The notes beneath the pieces are model-generated. The model saw only the letters and a list, made by a program, of their open reading frames with translations, searched no databases and was not told the origin of the DNA. Made by a program: the position numbers and the translations under genes. Positions 24,382 through 31,594 of a stretch of 64,000 nt of DNA are shown here, in pieces (the stretch's first letter is position 1; each line of letters begins with the position of its first letter). Location of the stretch: the NCBI GenBank assembly GCA_016706225.1, contig JADJKB010000005.1, positions 186,001 to 250,000 on the forward strand, given 5' to 3'. Source of the DNA: Myxococcales bacterium (GTDB taxonomy: Bacteria > Myxococcota_A > Polyangia > Polyangiales > Polyangiaceae).

Positions 24382-25212
24382 TCAATCTCGCGAGCTGGCC
24401 CCTTGATTGTCAAGCGGCGGGCGCAAGGTCTCACACAGGAGGTCAGGTCGATCACTCATGATGCCGTCGACGCCGAGCGCGACCAGCGCGCGCATCTCCG
24501 TCGGATCGTCGATGGTCCAGGCATGCAGCTCGACCCCGCGTGCGTGGGCGGCACGCACGAACTGGCGAGTGATGACCCGAAGCCCGTGAAAGACAGGGGG
24601 CACCTGGAGCGCGTCGTAGGCAATGGGGACGAGGCGGCTCGCACCGAGCTTGCACGCGGACCAGAGCTCGAGCACTTCGGACGCCGAGGCGCTCTGAGCC
24701 ACGCGGCCCCGGGCGATGCGCCGAAATTCGCGACCGAGCGCGCGCTCGGCCGCTGCCACCAGGATGCGGTCGTGCAGAGCGCGCCGCTCGATGAGCTCCC
24801 AGAGCGCCAGCGGGAGACCGACGCCCTGCTGCTTCATCTCCACATTCATGCGCAGTGTGGGGTCGAGCGCGACGAGCTCCTCCAGCCTCGGGATGCGCAC
24901 GCCTTTGCCGCGCCAAGGTCGGTGTTTGCCGTCGTCAGAGAACCAGTAACCTGCGTCTAGCCGCTCGAGCTCGGACAAGGTGTGCTCACGGACTTGCCCA
25001 TAACCATTGGTCGTGCGCTCGAGGCGGGCGTCGTGGAAGAGCACCAGGTGCCGGTCGCGGGTGAGGTGCACGTCGGTCTCGATGAAGTCGCAGCCCAGCC
25101 CGAGAGCTCCTTCGAACGCCGGGAGTGTATTTTCCGGCCAGAGCGCCGCTCCGCCCCGGTGCGCGAAACAGTGCGGGCGCGGTCCGTTCAGGATGGGTCT
25201 CGGCTCCGTCAT
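24382..25212 (-). CDS. Glycerophosphodiester phosphodiesterase
   Basis: Predicted 276 residues. The GDPD catalytic motifs are all visible: 'CFAHRGGAALWPENTLPAF' with the catalytic His and the Glu-Asn pair, 'DFIETDVHLTRDRHLVLFHD' with metal-binding Glu/Asp and the second His, and 'MNVEMK' with the third acidic ligand. The C-terminal 'VELHAWTIDDPTEMRALVALGVDGIMSDRPDLL' is the standard family end. The enzyme hydrolyses glycerophosphodiesters to glycerol-3-phosphate and an alcohol, supporting phospholipid turnover. No signal peptide is seen, so it is likely cytosolic. The start is the ATG before 'TEPRPILNGPRPHC'; the longer upstream reading enters the structured intergenic region. Confidence 0.88.
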   Translation of the reverse strand: MTEPRPILNGPRPHCFAHRGGAALWPENTLPAFEGALGLGCDFIETDVHLTRDRHLVLFHDARLERTTNGYGQVREHTLSELERLDAGYWFSDDGKHRPWRGKGVRIPRLEELVALDPTLRMNVEMKQQGVGLPLALWELIERRALHDRILVAAAERALGREFRRIARGRVAQSASASEVLELWSACKLGASRLVPIAYDALQVPPVFHGLRVITRQFVRAAHARGVELHAWTIDDPTEMRALVALGVDGIMSDRPDLLCETLRPPLDNQGASSRD

Positions 25213-25285
25213 GGCTCGGGTGTTCGAGCCTAGAGCACCGAACAGGTTGAACGTCGTTTGTTTTCCGGGACTTGCAAGGTGTTCG

Positions 25286-25513
25286 GCGCTCGCGCGCGGA
25301 GCGCGCACGGCCGAAGGCCGGGGGTTTGGGGCGCAGCCCCAACGTAAAGGTCCTAGAACACGAGCAGCGCAAGCTGATCGGTGTTCTAGTGTCGTGAGTC
25401 GGCAATTCGTAGACGAATTGCGGACTCGGCACACGAGCGCAAAGCTCGCGCACCCTCGGGCTTGCGCCGAATGGCTCGAGCGGCGAGGCTTCCCGACCGG
25501 GAGCGCGGCTCCC
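25286..25513. repeat. Array of consecutive small hairpins (REP-like) upstream of Cys-rich lipoprotein
   Basis: The 314-bp gap is filled with perfect or near-perfect inverted repeats: GCGCTC/GAGCGC (25286-25304), CGGCC-gaa-GGCCG (25308-25320), TTGGGGC-gca-GCCCCAA (25326-25342), TAGAACAC/GTGTTCTA (25354-25388), a 12-bp stem with one mismatch around GCAATTCG-taga-CGAATTGC (25397-25426), and GGGAGC-gcg-GCTCCC (25499-25513). The first three look like a dispersed palindromic element. The others may be regulatory or terminator structures. Confidence 0.55.
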
Positions 25514-25526
25514 CTCGGAGGTCGTC

Positions 25527-26603
25527 ATGCGCATCGTTCACTTCTTCTTCGCCCTGACCCTGGTGTTCGTCTCCGCGAGCTGCATGGATGGGAAATTCGG
25601 TGCCCTCGGCGGGCTCGCGTGTCCGGCGCTCGGCTCGGGCGATCCGATGCAAATGAGCTTTTCAGCCAACGCCAAGGCCAACGCCGAGGTGCGGGCGTTC
25701 GTCGCCGCGACCAAAGATCTGATGCAGGCCTCGATCCAGATGGAAGCTCTGGCGACGACCGCGTGCACCAACATGGGTCGTGATCTCGGGGTCCCGGATC
25801 AGGCCATGAAAGCCAAGAACGACGAGCCGGGAGCGTCGGCCAAGGCCGCCTGCGGCGCGCTCTCGGCTCAGGTCGATTGGATCCTCAAACAGGGAATCCA
25901 GATCTCGGTACAAGCCGCGCCGCCGCAGTGTCAGATGGACTTCCAGGCGAAGGCGCAGTGCGAGGGTCAGTGCAACGTTCAGGTCGACCCCGGTCAGATC
26001 GTGGCGCAGTGCGAGCCAGGCAAGCTCTCCGGTTATTGCCAGGGCACCTGCCAAGGACAGTGTGAGGGCCGCTGCAATGGCCAGTGCAATGGCCAATGCA
26101 GTGCGGTCGACGCGCAGGGACGATGTGCCGGTACCTGTAACGGCACCTGCAATGGTGGCTGTGACGCGACCTGTCACGCCAGCTGCCAGGGGCAGTGGCA
26201 ATCACCGAAGTGCGAGGCCAGCGTTCAAGGTCCGAGCGCGTCGGGGGAGTGCCAGGGAAGCTGCAACGCCCGTGCGAGCCTGCGAGCCCAGTGCACGCCG
26301 GGGCAGGTGAACGTCAGCGTGAGCCAGAACGCCGAGGCGGCGATGCGGCTCGCGGCAACGCTGCGGGCGAATCTGCCGTACTTGATCCAGGCGGAGGTGG
26401 GCCTGGGCAAACGCGTGCTCGGAGACGTGAAGGTCGTCGTCGACATCGGCGGTCGGCTGCCGAAGGTCATCGGCAACGCTGGTGCGCAGGCCGTTGCGTG
26501 CGTCGCGGCGGCCGCGAACGCCTCGGTGCAGGCGTCGGTGCGGATCAACGTCAGCGTGCAAGCGAGCGCGAACGTCAGCGGTCGGGTCGGCGCGGGGAGC
26601 TGA
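25527..26603 (+). CDS. Lipoprotein with C-x3-C glycine/glutamine repeat core
   Basis: Predicted 358 residues. The signal peptide ends at lipobox 'VSASC' (Cys19). Residues about 40-140 are a helical region rich in Ala/Asn/Lys. Residues about 145-255 are a striking Cys repeat in which Cys recurs every four residues ('CQGTCQGQCEGRCNGQCNGQC', continuing as 'CAGTCNGTCNGGCDATCHASC'), a spacing expected for a beta-helical or metal-binding/disulfide ladder. The C-terminal 100 residues return to a helical 'ASVQASVRINVSVQASANVSG' composition, similar to the pre-core part. I do not recognise a named family. GGAGGT lies five bases before the ATG and the hairpin array lies directly upstream. Function unknown, probably structural or metal-binding at the cell surface. 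Confidence 0.8.
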   Translation: MRIVHFFFALTLVFVSASCMDGKFGALGGLACPALGSGDPMQMSFSANAKANAEVRAFVAATKDLMQASIQMEALATTACTNMGRDLGVPDQAMKAKNDEPGASAKAACGALSAQVDWILKQGIQISVQAAPPQCQMDFQAKAQCEGQCNVQVDPGQIVAQCEPGKLSGYCQGTCQGQCEGRCNGQCNGQCSAVDAQGRCAGTCNGTCNGGCDATCHASCQGQWQSPKCEASVQGPSASGECQGSCNARASLRAQCTPGQVNVSVSQNAEAAMRLAATLRANLPYLIQAEVGLGKRVLGDVKVVVDIGGRLPKVIGNAGAQAVACVAAAANASVQASVRINVSVQASANVSGRVGAGS

Positions 26604-26648
26604 GCGCGCGCCGAGCCAGGCACGCGGGGCGCATCCGTCGAGCCCGGA

Positions 26649-26921
26649 TCACGCAGCGAGCCGACGGCTGCGCTCGGCGCGCCGCACGCGGGAGGCGAGC
26701 GCAACCGCGACCGCCAGACCGGGCAGGGTCAGGCGCAGTGCCGCCCGGTCGGCGTAGCCGCAGGCCTCGAGTCGGTCGATGGCAGTGACCACTGTCTCCC
26801 GGGAGAGCAGGGTCTGCTCCCACAGGCGCCCTACGGTGGCCGCCCGGTCCGCCCGCGCCAGGTCGAAAAGTCCCAAAAGCACCAGGGTTTCTGAGGTCGT
26901 GAGTTTCATGAGGCTGTTCAT
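26649..26921 (-). CDS. Small winged-helix (MarR-like) regulator
   Basis: Predicted 90 residues. 'LTTSETLVLLGLFDLARADRAATVGRLWEQTLLSRETVVTAIDRLEACGYADRA' fits a helix-turn-helix in which 'SRETVVTAIDRLEACGY' is the recognition helix and turn into the wing, and 'LRLTLPGLAVAVAL' matches the strand and following helix of MarR-type wings. The protein lacks the long dimerisation helices of full MarR proteins. The start may be the ATG at 'MNSLMKLT' or the one four codons later; neither has a clear ribosome site. An imperfect dyad lies immediately upstream, which suggests autoregulation. The longer in-frame reading upstream is the antisense of TauE. Confidence 0.55.
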   Translation of the reverse strand: MNSLMKLTTSETLVLLGLFDLARADRAATVGRLWEQTLLSRETVVTAIDRLEACGYADRAALRLTLPGLAVAVALASRVRRAERSRRLAA

Positions 26922-26948
26922 ACTGGCAGTACTGAATGACTGTCCAGT
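26922..26948. promoter_or_regulatory. Imperfect dyad before the small winged-helix gene
   Basis: ACTGG-CAGT and ACTG-T-CCAGT arms, with one bulged base, flank an eight-base centre, and the left arm overlaps the exact palindrome CAGTACTG. It abuts the regulator ATG, so it is a candidate operator for that protein. Confidence 0.45.
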
Positions 26949-27031
26949 TTTCGGCGTGGGGACGTGGGCGCGCCCAGCGGTAGCGGCGGCCGCCGCCGGG
27001 TGCTGCGACTCCACGGCGCCTCCCGAGCTCG

Positions 27032-27760
27032 TCAACCGATGAAACGCGCCGCGATCAACGCCGCGCCCGCGAGCCCTGCCGTCAGCAGGACGGCCTGGCG
27101 CAAGCGTCCTCGATCGAGCCAGCGGGCGGTGCGGCTGGACAGCAGAAATCCCAAAAACACCCCCGGCGCGAGCAATGCCGAAGCTTCGAGCTCCCAGCTC
27201 CCGAAGCGACCAACGAGCGCCAGGATCACCAGCGAAAGGATGGCCCCGAGCGTAAAATAGACGGCGAGGGTGCTGCGCATGCGCGTGCCGGCTTCGTGTT
27301 GGTAAAGAAGCGCCATCGGCGGGCCTCCGATGCTGGAGCTGGTACCCATCACCCCACTGACGAAGCCTGCCACGAGCAAGGCCGTTTGGGTCGGCCGGAC
27401 CGGCGGTCCAAACGCCATCGTGGCGCAGCCGAGCACGATCAGCGCGCCGAACAGCACCCCGAGATCGGCGCCCGCAACTCGGGTGAGCAGCCACGCACCC
27501 ACGAGGGTGCCCGGAACACGTCCGACGAGCGCGAGTCCGACCCCTTTCAGGTCCATGGCGCCGCGGTCGCGATAGGCGACGAGCACCGTGAGCAACGTGG
27601 AGGACAGGATCAGTGGCCCGGGCACCAGTCGCGGTTCGAGCCAAACCAGAAACGGCGCGGCCAGGAGCGCCACACCGAAACCGACCGAACCTTGGACGAC
27701 TGAGGTGAGGGCGAGGACCACGCTGGCAACGGCCAGAGAAGAAGGCGGGAGTGCAGTCAC
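27032..27760 (-). CDS. TauE/SafE-family sulfite/organic anion exporter
   Basis: Predicted 242 residues with about eight hydrophobic helices. The two internally related repeats of the family are seen: 'SVVQGSVGFGVALLAAPFLVW' near the N-terminus and 'GFVSGVMGTSSSIGGPPMALLY' in the middle, each with the Gly-rich re-entrant signature. The family moves sulfite, sulfoacetate or related anions across the inner membrane. The GTG start directly follows the TGA of the upstream pilin-like gene, so the two are co-translated. The length is typical. The substrate cannot be told from the sequence. Confidence 0.82.
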   Translation of the reverse strand: MTALPPSSLAVASVVLALTSVVQGSVGFGVALLAAPFLVWLEPRLVPGPLILSSTLLTVLVAYRDRGAMDLKGVGLALVGRVPGTLVGAWLLTRVAGADLGVLFGALIVLGCATMAFGPPVRPTQTALLVAGFVSGVMGTSSSIGGPPMALLYQHEAGTRMRSTLAVYFTLGAILSLVILALVGRFGSWELEASALLAPGVFLGFLLSSRTARWLDRGRLRQAVLLTAGLAGAALIAARFIG

Positions 27761-28285
27761 TCAGGGCCCGGTCGGCGGAGTCACGCTGCAGCTCGGCCCC
27801 GAACAGGTGACGGCAGCGGTGTATTCGATCTCGGGGCGACCGTCCCCGTCGAGGTCGGCTCGAGCGATGGCCTTGCCGCTGCTGGGGCTGGTCTGCTGCC
27901 ACTCGTACTGAAAGTATTGCGGCGTCGACAAGCTGAACCGCGCGCAGGTGTAGCTGGGCCCCGTCCAATCCGCGGGGCTCGACATGTATTTTTTGCCCGA
28001 GATGTCCGCCAGGCTCCCCGGGACCGGCGGGGCGCTGGCCGGCAGGGACGCTGCCGTGCTCGAGTCGGACGCCGCGCTGTCCTCCGCGCACTGACGGATC
28101 CCCGCCGCCAGCCGCTGTACCTCGCTGCGTCCCTCTACGGACTTGGCGCGCACCATGTAGCTCCGGAAGCCAGAAATCGCGAGGGCGGCCAGGACACCGA
28201 CGATGGCGACGACCCCGACGAGCACCGCGCCCACTATCACCAGGACCGTGGGCAACGCACTCTTGCCCTGCTGCTCGTTCGACAT
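27761..28285 (-). CDS. Pilin-like single-pass protein without prepilin peptidase motif
   Basis: Predicted 174 residues. After a short polar start ('MSNEQQGKSALPT') comes a hydrophobic helix 'VLVIVGAVLVGVVAIVGVLAALAISGFRSYMVRAKSVEGRSEVQRL', whose second half copies the 'GILAAIAIPAFxxYxxRAKxxEA' of type IV pilin N-terminal helices. The processing site (G before F-T-L-I-E) is absent, so it may be an anchored pilin-like protein rather than an assembled pilin. The C-terminal domain has four Cys and ends with 'ADLDGDGRPEIEYTAAVTCSG', as in myxobacterial minor-pilin-like proteins. The start ATG is chosen at the polar N-terminus. It is directly coupled to TauE. Confidence 0.65.
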   Translation of the reverse strand: MSNEQQGKSALPTVLVIVGAVLVGVVAIVGVLAALAISGFRSYMVRAKSVEGRSEVQRLAAGIRQCAEDSAASDSSTAASLPASAPPVPGSLADISGKKYMSSPADWTGPSYTCARFSLSTPQYFQYEWQQTSPSSGKAIARADLDGDGRPEIEYTAAVTCSGPSCSVTPPTGP

Positions 28286-28332
28286 GCGGGGCGTATACCC
28301 AAGCGGCGGGAAGCGATCTAGAAGCAGCCAGG

Positions 28333-29229
28333 ATGCCTCGCGCGAAATCGATCTGGGTGGCGTTGATTTGGCTGGTGAGCATCGGTCCGGCGGCCTGCCG
28401 GGGCCGCGCACCCGCGGACGGTCCCCCCTCGGACGACCTCTCGGTGAGCTACGGGGTCGACTCGGTGCGCCCGCTCTCGGGTTTTGCGCTCACGCTCCCA
28501 GGCAAGGGCCTCGCGCGTGTGTTGCTCCAGAAACCCTGGCGCGGTGATCCCTACGGGCCGGTCGGATTTTTCGCGGTGCGTCCAACGGCGGAAACACGCG
28601 GCGAGCTCGAGCGAGTGGTTCGCGAGCACTCACTGCTCGATCGAAACGAGGAGCCGGGCATGACGGCGGAGGGCTCCGGTCATCTCAGGCTCACTCACGG
28701 CCGACGCCAAGCCGAGCTGTCGCTGCTCTCCAAGGACGAGGGCACTCGCGAGCTCGTGCTCTTGCTCGACGGCCTCATCGGCACTGCCAAGCAGCGCCCG
28801 CTCGCGGCGGTCCAGGTGAGATCGAAGGCGCGCGTCGATGGCCCGAACGCGGTCGTCGACGTGGTGCTCGCGCAGCTCGGACCAAGACCCTTGGAGCTCG
28901 CCCTCCACGATCCGAAATCGCCCGGTGGCACCCTGGTGCTGCGCGTGATCTTCGAGCGCGGCGGGCGCCTCGCCGACGAACGCATCATTTCACCGGCAGA
29001 CATCGCGAAGCTGGCCTCGCGCGGCAAACTGCCCGACGGTTGGCACTCGATGGGGCCGGCGAGCGCGCTCTCGATCCCGCTGCCCCTCGTGCGCCTGCCA
29101 CCGTCGCCCGAGCAGGTCAGCCTCCGGGTGGAGGCGCGGGTCCGAGGCCGCCTCGGCCAACAAACCGCCGACTTGTTCCTCTCCTCGGCGCCGGCGGAGC
29201 TCGAGCCGGAAGCTCCCGCCGAGGAGTGA
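28333..29229 (+). CDS. Lipoprotein of unknown function
   Basis: Predicted 298 residues. A signal peptide ends in 'GPAAC' (Cys22). The mature protein has no low-complexity linker, unlike its neighbours, and is a mixed beta protein ('SGFALTLPGKGLARVLLQ', 'VLRVIFERGGRLADERIISP', 'VSLRVEARVRGRLGQQTADLFL'). I cannot name a domain. It is divergent from the pilin-like gene, whose start is 47 bp away. The start is the first ATG, at the signal peptide; no strong ribosome site is visible. Confidence 0.7.
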   Translation: MPRAKSIWVALIWLVSIGPAACRGRAPADGPPSDDLSVSYGVDSVRPLSGFALTLPGKGLARVLLQKPWRGDPYGPVGFFAVRPTAETRGELERVVREHSLLDRNEEPGMTAEGSGHLRLTHGRRQAELSLLSKDEGTRELVLLLDGLIGTAKQRPLAAVQVRSKARVDGPNAVVDVVLAQLGPRPLELALHDPKSPGGTLVLRVIFERGGRLADERIISPADIAKLASRGKLPDGWHSMGPASALSIPLPLVRLPPSPEQVSLRVEARVRGRLGQQTADLFLSSAPAELEPEAPAEE

Positions 29230-29337
29230 GGCTCGGGCCGAACCAGCGCCGCGCGGGGCGGGTTTCGTGGGTGTTCTTCCGGCCGCCCCTCGCTCCCTGC
29301 GCAACCGCCGGCACGGGCGACCGAAGGCCGAGCTACG

Positions 29338-30216
29338 ATGAGTGGGATGAAGCGCGGCGCTTGCTGGACCGTGGTCGTGTGCGCCGCGGCGCTCGCACCC
29401 TGGGCCTGTAGCGGCGACGACGGCGACTCAGGGAGTGCTGGCGGCGGAGCGGCGGGTCACGACGCTGGTGGCAGCGAGGTGTCGGATCAGCAAGCGGAAG
29501 AGGCCGCCCCGCCGGGTGACGCAACGGACTCTTCTGCCGTGAGTGATGCCCCCACCGAAGCCGAGGCAGAGGCTGCCAGCGCCTGCCCTGCGGACATGCA
29601 GCTCGTCGAAGATTATTGCGTCGATCGCTTCGAGGCTCCGAACGTGGTCGGAGCGTTGCCCTTGGTCATGTACACGTTCACCGAGAGTGAGGCCTGGTGT
29701 CAGGCTCGGGGCAAACGCCTGTGTTTCGACGACGAGTGGACGCGTAGCTGTGCGGGACCGAGCGGTGCCAAATACCCCTACGGGGACGCGCACCAGCCCG
29801 GAACGTGCAATGACGAGGAGAGCTGGAAGCTCTACGATCAGTCCAAGCTCAACGGCTGGCCGTGGAGCGTCTCGAAGCCGAACATCGAGACGTTGACTCA
29901 GCTCCTGGATGCCGCTCGGGCGATCTCGCCCTCGGCGAAGATCGCGGCTGATCACGTAGAGACGTTGTACCAGGCGGAGCCGAGCGGTTCGAACGGAGCC
30001 TGCGCGGGTCCGGACGCGGTCTTCGATCTCTGCGGCAACGTGGAGGAGTGGACGCGGCGCCGGGATGGCGGTTCGGGTCCGGAGCTCTCCGGCTCGCTCA
30101 AGGGTCGTTACTGGGCGGAGTCGCGCACGTGCCAAAACGCCGTGACCAACCACGGAAACAGCTTCCGTTTCTACGAGATCGGGTTTCGCTGCTGCAAGGG
30201 CGTCGAGCCGGGTTAA
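29338..30216 (+). CDS. FGE/SUMF1-domain lipoprotein
   Basis: Predicted 292 residues. The signal peptide ends near Cys24 ('APWAC'), then a Gly/Asp/Glu-rich acidic linker to about residue 82. The C-terminal domain carries the FGE-sulfatase (SUMF1) pattern: 'CPADMQLVEDYCVDRFEAPN', 'ESEAWCQARGKRLCFDDEWTRSC', 'KYPYGD', 'VFDLCGNVEEW' and a final 'FRFYEIGFRCCKG'. Formylglycine-generating enzymes oxidise a sulfatase Cys, but many family members at the surface have lost that activity. The paired catalytic Cys of FGE cannot be confirmed here, so this may be a binding variant. An earlier ATG three codons upstream of 'MKRG' is used. Confidence 0.78.
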   Translation: MSGMKRGACWTVVVCAAALAPWACSGDDGDSGSAGGGAAGHDAGGSEVSDQQAEEAAPPGDATDSSAVSDAPTEAEAEAASACPADMQLVEDYCVDRFEAPNVVGALPLVMYTFTESEAWCQARGKRLCFDDEWTRSCAGPSGAKYPYGDAHQPGTCNDEESWKLYDQSKLNGWPWSVSKPNIETLTQLLDAARAISPSAKIAADHVETLYQAEPSGSNGACAGPDAVFDLCGNVEEWTRRRDGGSGPELSGSLKGRYWAESRTCQNAVTNHGNSFRFYEIGFRCCKGVEPG

Positions 30217-30304
30217 AGGGGCGCGCCCCGGGCAGGCCGCAATTGTCCGTGCAGAAGGCTGCGGGCACCGCTACCATCAGCAAGGCTTACCCTCGGAGGA
30301 CTCG

Positions 30305-31582
30305 ATGACGCGATGGCTCAGCGCGGTGGTCTTGATGGGGGGACTCGCGTCCCTCGCTTTCGGCTGCGGGGGCGATGACGGGGGCGAGGTCGTCGGTGGT
30401 GGCGCGGCAACGTCGACCGGGGGCAAGGGCGGAACCAGTGGCGCGGGCGGAAGTGGCGGCTCGAGCGCCGGCTGCACCGACGATGTGGACTGCGGAGCAG
30501 GCAAGTTCTGTTCGGTATCGAACACCTGCGCGCCGACCGGAACGTGTGTCGCCGACGGCGACTGCGAGTCCGGGAACTTCTGTAGCTCCACCAAGGCGTG
30601 CATCCCGACCGGAACGTGTGCTGCAGCGGGGGACTGCGGAGCGGGGCTCACCTGCGACGCGGCGACCCAGAAGTGTGTGCCCGGCGGTGGGTGCGGCGCC
30701 GAGGAGTTCGCCATCGAAGCCGTGGCGCCCAACATGTTCATCTCGCTCGACCGAAGCTGTTCGATGACCGGTGCTGGCGGCGGCGGGAAGACCAAGTGGG
30801 TGATCGCCGTCGATGCCCTCAACCAGATGATGACGACCTTCAATGGCAAGATCCGCTGGGGCATCGGGCTCTTCCCCGACATCACCGGCGACAAGTGCAC
30901 ACAGGACGCGCCGGCGTTCGCGGTGGCGGACGGCAACGAGTCGAAGATCCAGGCGCTCTTGACCGCGGCGCTGCAGAAGGCCGACAAGTATTTTCCCGAC
31001 GGCCCGTGTGTGACGAACATCGACACGGCGATGCAGCAGGCGAGCCAGGAGCCGGCGTTTCAGGACACCACGCGCAAGAGTTACGCGCTGCTGATCACGG
31101 ACGGAGCCCAAGCGGGCTGCTCGGCGGCGGGGGGTGATGCGGGTACCGAGAAGATCATCACCCAGATGAACGCCGCGGGAGTCTCCACCTTCGTGCTGGG
31201 TTTCGGGACCGGCATCGACGCCGCACAGATGAACAAGTTTGCGATTGCCGGTGGCGTCCCCAACAACGATCCGACGGCGCCAACCGTCAAATACTACAAG
31301 GCGGACGACACCCAGAGCCTGCAAGCGGCGCTGGGGAAGATCGCCGGCAGCATCATCGGCTGCACCTTCACGCTCAGCACCACACCCAAGGATCCGAGCA
31401 AGATCTTCGTGTTCTTCGACAACGTCAAGGTGCCACAGGACAAGACCCACCAGGCTGGATGGGACTACGACGCGGCCACCAACCAGCTCACGTTCTACGG
31501 GGTCGATTGCGACAAACTGAAGTCGCAGTCCGTCACCGACGTCGACGTGGTGTTTGGCTGTGATCAGCCGACTCCGGGTTGA
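30305..31582 (+). CDS. von Willebrand factor A-domain lipoprotein with Cys repeats
   Basis: Predicted 425 residues. Signal peptide with lipobox 'LAFGC' (Cys21) and a Gly/Ser linker to about 55. Three repeated Cys-rich units at about 57-125 ('CTDDVDCGAGKFCS..NTCAPTGTC' type) precede a VWA domain whose metal site 'DRSCS' (D149, S151, S153) matches the MIDAS DxSxS; 'SYALLITDGAQ' supplies the later Asp. VWA domains mediate metal-dependent protein adhesion. A final beta part ends 'VDVVFGCDQPTPG'. GGAGG precedes the ATG. The gene ends 12 bp before a Ser/Thr kinase start, so the two may be co-expressed. Confidence 0.82.
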   Translation: MTRWLSAVVLMGGLASLAFGCGGDDGGEVVGGGAATSTGGKGGTSGAGGSGGSSAGCTDDVDCGAGKFCSVSNTCAPTGTCVADGDCESGNFCSSTKACIPTGTCAAAGDCGAGLTCDAATQKCVPGGGCGAEEFAIEAVAPNMFISLDRSCSMTGAGGGGKTKWVIAVDALNQMMTTFNGKIRWGIGLFPDITGDKCTQDAPAFAVADGNESKIQALLTAALQKADKYFPDGPCVTNIDTAMQQASQEPAFQDTTRKSYALLITDGAQAGCSAAGGDAGTEKIITQMNAAGVSTFVLGFGTGIDAAQMNKFAIAGGVPNNDPTAPTVKYYKADDTQSLQAALGKIAGSIIGCTFTLSTTPKDPSKIFVFFDNVKVPQDKTHQAGWDYDAATNQLTFYGVDCDKLKSQSVTDVDVVFGCDQPTPG

Positions 31583-31594
31583 GACGAGCTCTGG

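Noticed and set aside
26922..28382. 577-residue minus-strand frame upstream of the small winged-helix gene
   Set aside because: It lies in another frame of the TauE and pilin-like genes and is Arg/Gly/Pro-rich without domains; only its last 90 residues are a plausible protein.
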